Positions 1 through 9,009 are shown, counted from the stretch's first letter. The stretch is 64,000 bases of DNA from Halalkalibacter oceani (GCF_023715605.1 NZ_JAMBOL010000004.1:62001-126000); one strand, 5' to 3'. Notes: generated by a model not told the origin, from the sequence alone. A program made the numbers and translations.

Positions 1-892
1 AAATCGCCACAAGACTGACGAGCAGCATCATCGGCCATCTCGTCATATATTCAAGCAGGAAAATAATCGTCATTAGCAGCACGAGCAGCCCGACAAGACG
101 GAGCATTTTCCGGAGATAGTAGGCGGCTGAACCGCTATTTGCAATTGTTGCTTGTTCCGACTCGGGCTCTTCTTTTGGCGTGTAGCGCTGCCATTTTTTA
201 TAATAAAGAGCATATAGAAGATTGCCGACGACTAATTGAATCAGCGCAAAGCTTATCCCGAGCAACATGTAATCGGTAACATTTAGCTCCAAATAATAAA
301 GCACAAGAGCCACTGAGGCAAAATACGGAGACCAGAGAATCACCGTTGAAAACCCGACTAAATAAGCTTTGCCGAGTAACACGGGATGTAATTTCAAATC
401 GTTGACCATATCATGGACAACGCGGATCGAGCCGAGATTTAAAATCGGGCCAAAACAAAACAAAAAAAGCGAGATGCTGGCAAACAGCTTCTTTGAATCA
501 GCGACCATCTTCTGTAAATAATAGTGAATCGCCTGAAAATACCCTCCAAGCTTAAACGGAATGGAGAGCAGGGGAACGAGCAGCACTAATGTTAAAAGCG
601 GCAAGTTCATCAGCACGCCATCGGACATCGAACGAAGATCCTCTCCCCGCATAAAGGCAAGAAAAAAACCGACGGCAAACATCATCGAAGCAAAATAGCG
701 TGGAAACGGGCTTGCCTTTGGCAGACATAGAAAGAAAGCAGCCATTGTCAGCAATGTCATTCCATACTGTAAAACAAGAATCGGCACAAAGAAATGGACA
801 AGATAGAAAAAGCACATGCTCAGCAGCAGCCCTGACTTCAGCGTCAGTGCTCTTGGTGTTACTTGAGATTCTGCTTTCACGTGAGCCTGCAT
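1..892 (-). CDS. Polytopic membrane protein, paralogue family member 1 (3' end cut by window edge)
   Basis: An open frame runs from the ATG at 892 (AAGGTGG about 8 bases upstream) to the window edge, giving 297 residues without a stop. It is almost wholly hydrophobic, with many membrane segments and one charged loop near residues 235-255. Two motifs recur in the proteins at 1147, 13818 and 17924: a small GS/SS-I motif (NLGSIR here) and, about 35-45 residues later, a membrane segment with LWSP (STVILWSPYF here). Lengths of the relatives (456-468 aa) suggest about one third is missing. The architecture resembles large ion-transporter-superfamily permeases, but no substrate can be named. It lies downstream of its paralogue at 1147 in the same direction, with a 254-bp gap, so they may be co-transcribed. 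Confidence 0.75.
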   Translation of the reverse strand, partial: MQAHVKAESQVTPRALTLKSGLLLSMCFFYLVHFFVPILVLQYGMTLLTMAAFFLCLPKASPFPRYFASMMFAVGFFLAFMRGEDLRSMSDGVLMNLPLLTLVLLVPLLSIPFKLGGYFQAIHYYLQKMVADSKKLFASISLFLFCFGPILNLGSIRVVHDMVNDLKLHPVLLGKAYLVGFSTVILWSPYFASVALVLYYLELNVTDYMLLGISFALIQLVVGNLLYALYYKKWQRYTPKEEPESEQATIANSGSAAYYLRKMLRLVGLLVLLMTIIFLLEYMTRWPMMLLVSLVAI

Positions 893-1106
893 ACCTATCG
901 CCACCTTACAATGTCAGAAAGTTAGCACTTCTTTCTTCGTGATCAGAGTCATTATGACCTCCCTTCGTTTGCCTCACCCCCTGCTATGAAACAGGGAATC
1001 TTCGAAAGTAAGCGTTCTCGCGTTCTCCCAACGAACGACAAAAGCCCTCTTTCTATCATACATGAGTGCTTCTCAATGCACAATCTCTCTTCATTCGGCG
1101 ATTCGC

Positions 1107-1135
1107 CCGGAAAGGAGCTGACAGCTCCCCTCCGG
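1107..1135 (-). other. Long hairpin between the two tandem membrane protein genes
   Basis: Just past the stop of the upstream gene the minus strand can fold into a 13-14 bp stem (CCGGA, two G-U pairs, GGAGCTG) with a minimal loop. No T-run follows, so it is not a classic intrinsic terminator. It may be an mRNA-stabilising or processing hairpin. The remainder of 893-1146 shows only the ribosome binding site of the downstream gene. Confidence 0.5.
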
Positions 1136-1146
1136 CCCTGTCGCTT

Positions 1147-2517
1147 TTACAAGAGCAGATACCCGAGCAAGACGCCCATCCCCCCATATACAAGGGCAAA
1201 AGGCAAATTCGCCCATGTTACGCGGTACGGGTTTTGCTTCGTGATCATCGACGTCATTGTGACTGTAACGCCGTATACGCCGACCGCGGCAGTAGGCAGG
1301 GCACCCGTAATCAATACCATTCCGATGCTTAATGGATTCATAATGTCATAGAGCGGCTGCAGCACTTCGACCAGGATGCCGATTGTCGCAATCGGATGAA
1401 CGCCGATCATGCTCAAGACCAAATAAGTGAGCTGAATCAAAATCAGGATCAAGAGCGGATATTCGGAAGCGGCAAAAAACGGCTGTTGAATATAGTGCAA
1501 AAAAGGCGTCTCATTCAGCGCGCTGGAAAAGAACGCCAGCGAGAGGAAAAGCACGACGAAATTTTGCATATGATTCGTCCGTACCTTCCACGTCCGCCAG
1601 CCAATCGTAATAAAGCTGTTCCATCTTTTCAACAAAATCGACCAGATAAAGGAAAAGGGCAGGATGACAAGGGTAACCGATAAAATAAAGTTCAGCTGAA
1701 AGACGTTTCCAATCGTCACGACAGCGACTAAAAAAACCGATAAAGCAAGAAATAATTTGACAATTTGGCCAACAAGCCGCCGTGGTTGCAGAGAGCGGGC
1801 AGCGCCTGTACCGCTCGGCTCATAGCTGATCGACTGATATTTTTTACGGCCCCACAGCCAGTCGGCGAGCAGCACTGTTACCGAACAAATAATCAGCCAC
1901 GGCAAGTAAGTCATGTAGCTGACCCCTGTCGCATCGACGGTGAGCGCGACGATGATCTCCATCGGGCTCCACGCCAATGCGAGAGAGAAGCCGCGTAATG
2001 TCGTCTGGCTGATAAACGTATCGCGCAACTTTTTCTTCGCCTTCGCGAGATTTTCAAGCAGTACCTCCTGCGTTAATGGAATCGAGGATAAATTGACAAA
2101 GGTACATAGCATATATGTAGTGAACGAGCTTCTAACATAAAGCTTGCCGAGACTTGAAACATTTGCCTTCATTACTTCATTCATGCGGCGGTCAAAACGC
2201 CCGGCGTGAACGACACTGTTCATCCATGGCAATACGGTTAAAAAAGCGAGCAGCTGCATCGTCGACGTCATATAAAGCGGGAGATCAAGGATCGGCAGTC
2301 CTGAATAAAAATAAAAAAGCATTCCTATGCTTAAAAAAATACAGCCAAGCGTGCGAAACAGCCTGCTTGCGCCTTTAAAGGATAAAAGCAGCATCGGGAT
2401 CGCCAAGACACCGATGACATAGTCTACTAGCGAGCTGGAAATAAATGTATTACCGACATACAAAATGAGAATAGCAGAATAAAAAATGTACAAATGACGG
2501 AATAGAAATGGAAACAT
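1147..2517 (-). CDS. Polytopic membrane protein, paralogue family member 2
   Basis: This 456-residue protein is built of roughly 11-12 hydrophobic segments with a basic loop near residues 225-250. It shares with the proteins at 1-892, 13818 and 17924 a short SS-I motif (VNLSSIP, about residue 145) followed by a segment with RGFSLALAWSPME (about residue 195). With the 17924 protein it also shares a late IGVHPIATIGI segment. A His-Pro followed by a small-residue re-entrant-like stretch is reminiscent of ion-transporter-superfamily permeases, which is an inference. No N-terminal signal peptide is separate from the first membrane helix. It begins with ATG, and an AAAAGGGGAAGGCC stretch precedes the start. 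Substrate unknown; I do not recognise a named family. Confidence 0.8.
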   Translation of the reverse strand: MFPFLFRHLYIFYSAILILYVGNTFISSSLVDYVIGVLAIPMLLLSFKGASRLFRTLGCIFLSIGMLFYFYSGLPILDLPLYMTSTMQLLAFLTVLPWMNSVVHAGRFDRRMNEVMKANVSSLGKLYVRSSFTTYMLCTFVNLSSIPLTQEVLLENLAKAKKKLRDTFISQTTLRGFSLALAWSPMEIIVALTVDATGVSYMTYLPWLIICSVTVLLADWLWGRKKYQSISYEPSGTGAARSLQPRRLVGQIVKLFLALSVFLVAVVTIGNVFQLNFILSVTLVILPFSFIWSILLKRWNSFITIGWRTWKVRTNHMQNFVVLFLSLAFFSSALNETPFLHYIQQPFFAASEYPLLILILIQLTYLVLSMIGVHPIATIGILVEVLQPLYDIMNPLSIGMVLITGALPTAAVGVYGVTVTMTSMITKQNPYRVTWANLPFALVYGGMGVLLGYLLL

Positions 2518-2688
2518 GGCCTTCCCCTTTTCATTTGTGACGGACGAACTATTTCGCCTCTCTACGGATCATCATTTTTTACTTTACTCCTCTTTTCCCC
2601 CTCTTTCAACTGTTTATTACACGGATTTAAAACCAAAAAGAACCGATTCCCTCTCACCAACCACTCATTTTTGATTGAAATAGGCCAG

Positions 2689-2724
2689 AAAAAAAGCCCG
2701 GATTCGTATTGGAACAAACCCGGG
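2689..2724 (-). terminator. Intrinsic terminator after the acyltransferase gene
   Basis: On the minus strand CCCGG...CCGGG with further pairs forms a stem of about 10 bp and an 8-nt loop, followed directly by seven T. It lies downstream of the acyltransferase stop at 2810. The rest of 2518-2809 holds no recognisable gene. Confidence 0.75.
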
Positions 2725-2809
2725 ATATGAAAAAAGGAAGCAATACTCGTTTAATTTTATCCTAACCACTGTCTATTTATACTTTCAGCTTGTTTCACAT
2801 CGTCTAACA

Positions 2810-3886
2810 TCACAAAATTTTCTCTAGAAATGCAATCTTCTTAATTAAATAACTAAATAAGAAACTTAATATAATACTTAAAATGGTCACAATAAAAAAT
2901 TTTGTTAAAGCTCCAGACGAGATTTCTTCCATAACCCCTTGCAAAGCATAAACTATAAAAATATGAATGATATAAACTGTAAAAACATTTCCCGCCATAA
3001 AAGCAAGTAGTTTCCGACGATTGTTCCAATATTCTCTACCAATTACAAGTATCCCTATTATTAAGCCTACACCAATAAATCCTTCAATGATTGTCCAAAT
3101 AAATAGAGACTGTATACCCGTTAATACATTTACAAATTGCATTAATGCTGCTAAAATCCCTATTACCATCCAGATTACACCTGTACTGATTGAAATATTT
3201 CCCAACCAATTATAACGATATGCAAGAATCCCAAAGGCAAAAAAACTGATATACTGAGGCAAGCGTCCAACTTCCACTGGCATAAAAGGAAAGATACTAA
3301 CCCATTCCCCAACAGGAAACCAAATTCGAATAATAAAATTAGAAAATATTAATAGAATGGAAAACAAAAATAATTCTTTATGGCCTAATGTTTTTTCGAC
3401 TGAAAGTTCATGTTTACTTGGTGTTCTAATTATTACTCGTTTTAACACATAACACACGGAAAAAAAGAATAATAATGAAATAAACCAAAGATGACCGACT
3501 TCAAAATCAAGTTTCCCAATATAATCATAGATCATATATTTCCAAAATGATCCGCTAATCCCATCAACAAAATAAGTAATTGGTCCAAATATTACAATAA
3601 CTACAAAAGTAAACGGAATAACTAAGCGAATGAATCTACTTTTTAAAAAGGAATAAACTCCTCTTTTATCTATGGATGCAGGAATAAAATAAGCAGATAT
3701 TAGAAAGAACAACCCCATAAAAAACGCCCCGTTAACATCAAAGAAAGGCCCTAAAATCATTGATTTCTCAGTGCTTGCAAGTGGCCAATCATCTATAGGT
3801 CCATATGATTGACCTGCGTGATGAGCTACGACTAACAATATTAATGCTACTTTAATATTATCCAGATACACTAATCTTGATTTCAT
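2810..3886 (-). CDS. Acyltransferase 3 family integral membrane protein
   Basis: A 358-residue protein with about ten membrane helices. The N-terminus has the family pattern YLDNIKV followed by VVAHH (the conserved histidine of acyltransferase 3 proteins, about residue 22), and then FFLISAYF near residue 62. Members move acyl groups onto extracytoplasmic carbohydrates or lipids. This one lacks a C-terminal SGNH domain, so it is not a full OatA-type enzyme and its acceptor is unknown. The gene and the two-component system behind it (3969-5943) are much richer in A+T than the flanks, and all point the same way, suggesting joint acquisition. It begins 83 bp after the kinase stop, so it could be the target or last gene of that operon. 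Confidence 0.85.
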   Translation of the reverse strand: MKSRLVYLDNIKVALILLVVAHHAGQSYGPIDDWPLASTEKSMILGPFFDVNGAFFMGLFFLISAYFIPASIDKRGVYSFLKSRFIRLVIPFTFVVIVIFGPITYFVDGISGSFWKYMIYDYIGKLDFEVGHLWFISLLFFFSVCYVLKRVIIRTPSKHELSVEKTLGHKELFLFSILLIFSNFIIRIWFPVGEWVSIFPFMPVEVGRLPQYISFFAFGILAYRYNWLGNISISTGVIWMVIGILAALMQFVNVLTGIQSLFIWTIIEGFIGVGLIIGILVIGREYWNNRRKLLAFMAGNVFTVYIIHIFIVYALQGVMEEISSGALTKFFIVTILSIILSFLFSYLIKKIAFLEKIL

Positions 3887-3968
3887 TTTATTTTACACCC
3901 CAATTGCTATTTATTAATCCAGGTTGAACAAGCAGCATATACTTTAACTGTTTGAAGCAGATATCAGA

Positions 3969-5297
3969 TTACTGAGTCACCATTCTTTTTATAGGCAATT
4001 TAATGATGACTTTCGTTCCTTTTCCTAACCCCTCACTATAAACACTTATCGTTCCAGCATGCTTTTGTACAATATACTGAGCAATGGATAAACCTAATCC
4101 TGTACTCCCGGCAACTCTGCTGCGAGATTTATCTGCCTTGTAAAACCGTTCAAAAATATTCGGAAAGTCTTCTTTTGAAATTCCAATCCCATCATCTTTA
4201 ATCGTTATAACAGCATTGTTTTCTTCTACTTCACTAGTAAATGCTATTTTTCCAGGAGGGGGTGAATATTTAATGCTATTATCTAAAATAATTCTGATAA
4301 CTTGTTTAATAAGAGAAAGATCCCCTTCTACAAGGATTTCCTGTTTCTTTTCAAACATAAATGTATGTCCTGTATTCATTACCACGGAATCTCTTATCAC
4401 TTCTTCAAGTAATTCAGGCAAATTAATCGTTCTTACCTCTAGTATTTGTTGTTCTGACTTAGCAAGAAGCAGAAGTCTCTCAACCAATTTATTCATATAT
4501 GCTGCTTCTTTCTTTATAGAATCTATCGCTTCTTGCCGGACAGTAAAATCTTCTCCACCCCACCTCTCTAATAAATCAGAATAACCCTGAATAACTAATA
4601 AAGGCGTTCGAAGTTCATGGGAGGCATCTGAAACAAAACGATCTTGTCGACGATAGGTGTCCCATACTTTATCCATTAATTCATTAAAAGTTTCCGCTAA
4701 ATCACGTAATTCATCATGAGATGTTTTCACGTCTAATCTGAGATTCAACTTTCCCACTCTAATCGTCTTAACCATCTCTTGAATAGGTCGCAACATATTT
4801 TTAATGGTCCAACCACTAATAATTAAGACAAATATCCCAATAATAATGAATACAAATATTAGAACAAGTATGATTGCCCTAACACTCTCCCACTCTTGTT
4901 CAAGTGATTTTGAAACAGTAATAACAACGTTCTTTCCATTCAGATCAGCGTTAAATTGATTGATGATCTTCATCCCATTAATCTCATTTGTTATTCCGGT
5001 TGTCTCTACTGGATCCATTTCCTTTAGCAATACTGTGATATTCGTATTTGCTGAATAGGATTGAATCTGATCTATTTCTCCTTTAGAAACGATACTTCGA
5101 ATGACTCTTTCATGGTCTTCTAAGATCAATGAAGCCCCCGCAAGCATTATTCTGGAAATGGAAAAAACTAACACAAATCCAATTACAGCAAACAAAATAG
5201 TGAAAAGTCCCAAATTTGTTAACATTGATTTCAGTCCGATAGAAAACTTAAAGCGCTTATTGACCTCTTCCCAGAGATTAATTATCTTTAATGACAT
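3969..5297 (-). CDS. Membrane sensor histidine kinase of the OmpR-partner class
   Basis: About 442 residues: a first membrane helix near residues 28-52, an extracytoplasmic sensor of about 85 residues, a second helix near 142-168, a HAMP linker, a HisKA dimerisation domain with the phospho-accepting His in SHELRTP (about residue 228), and a HATPase domain with N-box DNSIKYSP, G1 DDGIGIS, F-box FERFYKAD and G2 GSTGLGLS. It autophosphorylates and passes phosphate to the regulator encoded just upstream, whose stop it overlaps by 20 bp. I chose the ATG at 5297 because GAGG lies 8 bases before it; a TTG two codons earlier would put that site too close. The sensed signal cannot be read from the sequence. 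The gene is AT-rich like its neighbours. Confidence 0.92.
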   Translation of the reverse strand: MSLKIINLWEEVNKRFKFSIGLKSMLTNLGLFTILFAVIGFVLVFSISRIMLAGASLILEDHERVIRSIVSKGEIDQIQSYSANTNITVLLKEMDPVETTGITNEINGMKIINQFNADLNGKNVVITVSKSLEQEWESVRAIILVLIFVFIIIGIFVLIISGWTIKNMLRPIQEMVKTIRVGKLNLRLDVKTSHDELRDLAETFNELMDKVWDTYRRQDRFVSDASHELRTPLLVIQGYSDLLERWGGEDFTVRQEAIDSIKKEAAYMNKLVERLLLLAKSEQQILEVRTINLPELLEEVIRDSVVMNTGHTFMFEKKQEILVEGDLSLIKQVIRIILDNSIKYSPPPGKIAFTSEVEENNAVITIKDDGIGISKEDFPNIFERFYKADKSRSRVAGSTGLGLSIAQYIVQKHAGTISVYSEGLGKGTKVIIKLPIKRMVTQ

Positions 5298-5943
5298 AGC
5301 CAATTCCTCTAATCGTCTGGATCATCCTCACGTGCATAATAGCTTCCAGCTTTCGTCTTATATTTTTTATGAACACATCTACAATATTGGTATCGCCATA
5401 ATACTCATATCCCCAGACATTCTCTATTATATTCTCACGTGATAAGGCAATATTTCGATTTACTAATAAATAATAAAGCAAGTCATATTCTTTTTTTGTA
5501 AAACCAATTTCTTGATCACTGACCATTACCTGATACGTATCAGGGTTAATGGTCAGTTCACCCCACTGAAGGCTATTATTTATCACTTTTCCTCTTAATA
5601 CGACTCTTATACGAGCAAGTAATTCTTCGATAAAAAAGGGTTTTGTAATATAATCATTTGCTCCACTATCCAATCCTGTAACCTTATCTGACACCTCTCC
5701 CTTTGCAGTCAGCAATATAACAGGAGTTTCTTTCGCCTTCCGAAGTCTACGAAGAACTTCTATCCCACTAATTTTCGGGAGCATCACATCTAAAAGAATT
5801 ACATCAAACCTTTCCCCCAAAGCCCTATTCAATCCGTTTTCTCCATCATTTTCTATAATTAATTCAAATCCTTCATGCTTTAACTCTAGCTCCAAATATC
5901 GAGCTATAGCCGCATCATCCTCAATAAGTAAAATTCGCTCCAC
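5278..5943 (-). CDS. OmpR/PhoB-family response regulator
   Basis: A 221-residue regulator with a receiver domain (acidic pair EDD near residue 8, phospho-acceptor Asp in LLDVMLP about residue 51, Thr in LLTAKG, Lys in ITKPF) and a C-terminal winged-helix DNA-binding domain ending in RGIGYVIKDN. I chose the GTG at 5943 because AAGGAGGG sits five bases upstream; an upstream TTG would place that ribosome site inside the coding region. It is the first gene of the AT-rich operon with the kinase and acyltransferase. A direct repeat about 140 bp upstream (6078-6094) could be its own binding site. Confidence 0.92.
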   Translation of the reverse strand: MERILLIEDDAAIARYLELELKHEGFELIIENDGENGLNRALGERFDVILLDVMLPKISGIEVLRRLRKAKETPVILLTAKGEVSDKVTGLDSGANDYITKPFFIEELLARIRVVLRGKVINNSLQWGELTINPDTYQVMVSDQEIGFTKKEYDLLYYLLVNRNIALSRENIIENVWGYEYYGDTNIVDVFIKNIRRKLEAIMHVRMIQTIRGIGYVIKDN

Positions 5944-6297
5944 TCTAACCCTCCTTCTCAAATTTAGTCATTCAGTATATTATCCAGAAGGTCACTCGCA
6001 TGAATGCCTGATTCAACTGGCTTGATGCATATCATTAGTCTATTATGTAAAAATGAAGCAATGAGGTTACATTTTCTGAAGATCTAATGAAGATTTGCAC
6101 TTTCACTTTTATTTGTAAAATATCCCCTTTTTTCTAAGCTCCGAAATTATTATTTCCGACCTTATTAAATATCGATATAAATTCAAATCTGCTGGCTTTG
6201 CCAAAGGATGGTACTACAGATATACCACTCGACCTATATGTTAATCGGTCAAATAAAAATCTTCAGCTTTGCTCGTGTTTTCCATTTGCAAAAAGAA
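5944..6297. other. AT-rich intergenic stretch upstream of the two-component operon
   Basis: No coding frame with a ribosome site and protein-like composition is visible. The AT-rich composition of the acyltransferase/two-component block continues to about 6.2 kb. The promoter of the operon must lie here, but I cannot place a convincing -35/-10 pair. Confidence 0.5.
6078..6094. promoter_or_regulatory. Direct repeat GAAGAT-N5-GAAGAT, possible response regulator site
   Basis: Two GAAGAT hexamers occur with an 11-bp period, the spacing expected for two OmpR-family monomers on one DNA face. It lies upstream of the regulator gene, so autoregulation is possible. Only position and spacing support this. 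Confidence 0.3.
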
Positions 6298-6340
6298 GAG
6301 CTTGAGACAAAGGTAAAAGACAACCTTTTGTCTCAAGCTC
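6298..6340 (-). terminator. Terminator hairpin with GAGCTTGAGACAAA arms (repeat B end type)
   Basis: GAGCTTGAGACAAA pairs with TTTGTCTCAAGCTC across a short loop. On the minus strand TTCTTTTTG follows, so it can end transcription of nikR. Its arms match the left end of repeat B found at 26.8, 56.3 and 58.1 kb. Confidence 0.65.
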
Positions 6341-6451
6341 GAAGCCACTGCCCTATTCTTCATCGCAGCCTCCTAATCATATATTTCTAACTGAATCCGT
6401 TCACGAAAAAACACTCTGCTGCTTATGATGGAGACTGTCATTCAAAGATGC

Positions 6452-6886
6452 CTAGTCCATAGACTGAAGCGGTGAAACAGTGAACTTTCCGTATTTAACT
6501 CCTTTTAAACTAATAAGCTGATCACTGAAGCTTCGAATGTCCTTCGCCTTTCCTTTGACGACAATAATCTCCAGGCAATTGCTGTGATCAATATGAAAAT
6601 GCGTCGTCGCCAGCACCTGGTCGTGCATTTCATGCTGAATAACGGTTAATTCCTGCAGTAAATCAGACTGATGATGATCGTAAAAAATCAATACACTTCC
6701 GGCGACCATTTGCTCATCATCTTCCCAAGTCTGCTTGACAAGGGCATCCCGGACAAGATCACGAACGGCTTCTGACCGATTTTCGTACCCTTTTTTTTTG
6801 ATCAGCTGATCAAATTTCTGTAGCAGTCCTTCCTCCATTGATACCCCAAAGCGCTTTAACTGTTTATTAGACAAATCGATCGTCAC
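6452..6886 (-). CDS. nikR: NikR-type nickel-responsive transcriptional regulator
   Basis: A 144-residue ribbon-helix-helix repressor. The N-terminal DNA-binding part (residues 9-50) contains the RSEAVRDLVRDAL helix. The C-terminal ACT-like metal domain has the nickel ligand pattern known from E. coli NikR: a His in HDQVL, then THFHIDHSNC supplying His, His and Cys in the square-planar site. NikR represses nickel uptake when nickel is abundant. No nickel transporter or urease gene is in the window, so its targets lie elsewhere or are atypical. The start is uncertain: the GTG at 6886 has its GAGGAG almost abutting, and the TTG four codons downstream is better spaced. It is divergent from the antiporter gene at 7071. 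Confidence 0.88.
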   Translation of the reverse strand: MTIDLSNKQLKRFGVSMEEGLLQKFDQLIKKKGYENRSEAVRDLVRDALVKQTWEDDEQMVAGSVLIFYDHHQSDLLQELTVIQHEMHDQVLATTHFHIDHSNCLEIIVVKGKAKDIRSFSDQLISLKGVKYGKFTVSPLQSMD

Positions 6887-6912
6887 TCCTCACGATGAAT
6901 CGGTGTTGCACA

Positions 6913-6927
6913 ATAGTTCGAAACTAT
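6913..6927. promoter_or_regulatory. Inverted repeat between nikR and the antiporter gene
   Basis: ATAGTT-CGA-AACTAT is a perfect six-base inverted repeat in the shared upstream region of nikR and the antiporter gene. It could be an operator, but it does not match the E. coli NikR half-sites, so the binding protein is unknown. Confidence 0.3.
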
Positions 6928-7070
6928 CTTTCCTATTTTCGCTCCTGTCTTATTATACTAGAATGCGGGCGCCGAGCATAGCGCGATTACGATCTTGCTA
7001 AAAAGGATTGAAGAACAGCAAAGGTGGGAAGATAAAAAGGAATCTCACGTGAATAAAAGAGGTGAAGCCG

Positions 7071-8267
7071 GTGCAATCCTTTCATGTCATCCTGCTACTT
7101 TTTATCGGATATATTGTCTTTACGATTGATAAAAAGAAAGAAGCGTTTCCTGTTCCAGTTGTATTAGTACTGCTTGGTGTATGCCTGTCGTTTATCCCTT
7201 TTTTTCAGTCGATTGAATTAACGAAGGATATGATCTTTGACTGGTTTTTGCCGGCGTTATTATTTATCTCCGCCTATCATTTTCCTTTTTCACAATTTAA
7301 AAAGCGGATCTTGATGATCCTGTCCTTAAGTACGGCCGGTCTGCTTGTGATGGCCTTATTGCTCGCCGCGTCAATCTATCTCTTGGCCCAGCCGTTTGTT
7401 GCGCTTTCCTTTCTTCAAGCGCTCGTCATGGCCAGTATTTTGACACCCTCTGACCCGGTTACGGTCATTTCAATTTTAAAGCAATCAAGCGGGGAAGCCG
7501 ATCTTGCCTATATCGTCGAGGGGGAATCAATGGTAAACGATGGGACAAGCATCGTTTTGTTTACTGTCGTGGCGGGCGTGCTGGCCACCGGCGAGAGCTT
7601 CAGGCTCCTTTCTTTTTTCTCGGAATTTTTTATCGTCTCGGTCGCAGGAGTGCTTATCGGCGCCCTCTTCGGCTGGATGGTTACCAAAGCGGTTCATCTG
7701 ACCCATCATCGCCAATATCAGATTATGCTCAGCATTATTCTCGCTTACGGCAGCTTTTACTGCGCGGAGCATCTCGGCGTTTCAGGTGTGCTCGCCTCCG
7801 TCACTGCCGGGCTCATGCTCTCAAGAACGTTCGAAAAATCCGAGAAAGAGGAGCATTTCCGCCAAAGTCTCGACGGCTTTTGGGATGCAGTTGAACCGAG
7901 TATTTTAGCGCTGCTCTTTCTCGTCATCGGAATTGTCGCGACGAAGTATCTCAGCTTCGAGGACAGTGGACTGATTGTGCTTATCTTTGTCGCCACCTTG
8001 CTTATCCGCTATTTGGTCGTGGCCTGGACGTCTCTTATGAAACGATCATGGCGCCATCAAATGACCCGCCAAAAGAAAGCCGTACTGACGATGGCCGGGA
8101 TTAAAGGAGCGATGTCTGTCGCGCTCCTGCTCTCGCTCGAAGCCGACCTCGGGGGAGAGCATCATCATATCATTTCCCTCACCTTCGGGACGATACTTGT
8201 TTCGCTTTGCCTGCAAAGCATTCTGATCTATCCTTTGACAAAAAGGATCAACAAGCCCAGACGATAG
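7071..8267 (+). CDS. NhaP-type Na+/H+ antiporter (CPA1 family)
   Basis: About 398 residues with 11-12 membrane helices. Family signatures are TPSDPVTV (about residue 130, the aspartate of the ion-binding site), EGESMVNDGTSIVLF (about residue 155, containing the ND pair) and AGIKGAMSVALLLSL (about residue 345). Such proteins expel Na+ or K+ in exchange for protons, which suits a haloalkaliphilic host. I chose the GTG at 7071, with AGAGGTGA seven bases upstream; an earlier GTG at 7062 would overlap that site. There is no long cytoplasmic C-terminal tail as in larger NhaP relatives. It is divergent from nikR and followed by a separate dksA-like gene. Confidence 0.88.
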   Translation: MQSFHVILLLFIGYIVFTIDKKKEAFPVPVVLVLLGVCLSFIPFFQSIELTKDMIFDWFLPALLFISAYHFPFSQFKKRILMILSLSTAGLLVMALLLAASIYLLAQPFVALSFLQALVMASILTPSDPVTVISILKQSSGEADLAYIVEGESMVNDGTSIVLFTVVAGVLATGESFRLLSFFSEFFIVSVAGVLIGALFGWMVTKAVHLTHHRQYQIMLSIILAYGSFYCAEHLGVSGVLASVTAGLMLSRTFEKSEKEEHFRQSLDGFWDAVEPSILALLFLVIGIVATKYLSFEDSGLIVLIFVATLLIRYLVVAWTSLMKRSWRHQMTRQKKAVLTMAGIKGAMSVALLLSLEADLGGEHHHIISLTFGTILVSLCLQSILIYPLTKRINKPRR

Positions 8268-8324
8268 CCGATTCGTTTAAAACGTGAACCGGAGGGGAAG
8301 TAACATTGTATGGAGGTGGTACAA

Positions 8325-8801
8325 GTGAAACTCTCATCACAGCAAATCGAGCAGCTGCGAAGCGAACTGCTTGAGATGAAAGCCGACCTGGAAAAAAAGC
8401 AGCAACAGCATGCGCGTGCCGACAATCAACAGGCGAGCGGAATTGACAATCATCCCGCCGACCGTGCGAGCGAATATGAAGAAGAGGTCATGCAGCAAAC
8501 GTTCCAGCTTGCCGATCAGCAACGGCTGGAGGAAGTGCGCGCCTCTCTCAAACAAATCGAGGATGGAAGCTACGGCATTTGCATCGATACCGGAGAGCCG
8601 ATTCCTTTTGAACGGCTGGCCGCGACCCCTTACGCCAAACGGACGATTGAGGCCCAGCGCGAATTTGACGAGCGCGCTCAGGCTATGACAAATGAACAGG
8701 CCCATGAAGAAACGATGCGCTCCCTCACCGACGCCGAAACGGCCGCGCAAAGAAATTCCAACACGACGGCGCGATTACGTAAGGAGCATGATGCTTTTTA
8801 G
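8325..8801 (+). CDS. DksA/TraR-like protein (YteA type) with degenerate zinc finger
   Basis: About 158 residues. An N-terminal coiled coil rich in Glu, Gln and Lys is followed by GSYGICIDTGEPIPFERL, the DksA/TraR finger core. Only the first of the four zinc cysteines survives: the CxxC partner is Thr and the second pair has become Arg and Glu (YAKRTIEAQ). Zinc binding is therefore unlikely. Bacillus YteA-like relatives carry similar losses; their role is poorly known. I chose the GTG at 8325 because GGAGGTGG lies five bases before it; an ATG at 8310 would bury that site in the coding region. A strong terminator follows. Confidence 0.8.
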   Translation: MKLSSQQIEQLRSELLEMKADLEKKQQQHARADNQQASGIDNHPADRASEYEEEVMQQTFQLADQQRLEEVRASLKQIEDGSYGICIDTGEPIPFERLAATPYAKRTIEAQREFDERAQAMTNEQAHEETMRSLTDAETAAQRNSNTTARLRKEHDAF

Positions 8802-8829
8802 CTGAAGATGCACTGTCGGAATTCCAGCT

Positions 8830-8871
8830 AAAAAAAGACGAATTCTAAGCTTACTAGAATTCGTCTTTTTT
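8830..8871. terminator. Bidirectional intrinsic terminator
   Basis: AAAAAAGACGAATTCTA pairs with TAGAATTCGTCTTTTTT around a short loop, with A/T tracts on both sides. It ends the dksA-like transcript. The remaining bases to 9009 show nothing recognisable. Confidence 0.85.
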
Positions 8872-9009
8872 GTACAAATACATCACTGTCACTCCTTCCT
8901 CCCTGACCGCTCCGACCTGCTTCCCGCTTTTTTCCATTGGTTAAACGTTAGCATCATCCAACACATCTTGCTGTAATTTCTCTTCTCGCTCACCGCATCC
9001 CACCGCTCA

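Noticed and set aside
6208-6390. 60-residue plus-strand frame in the gap before nikR
   Set aside because: It runs through a terminator hairpin and has no ribosome binding site.
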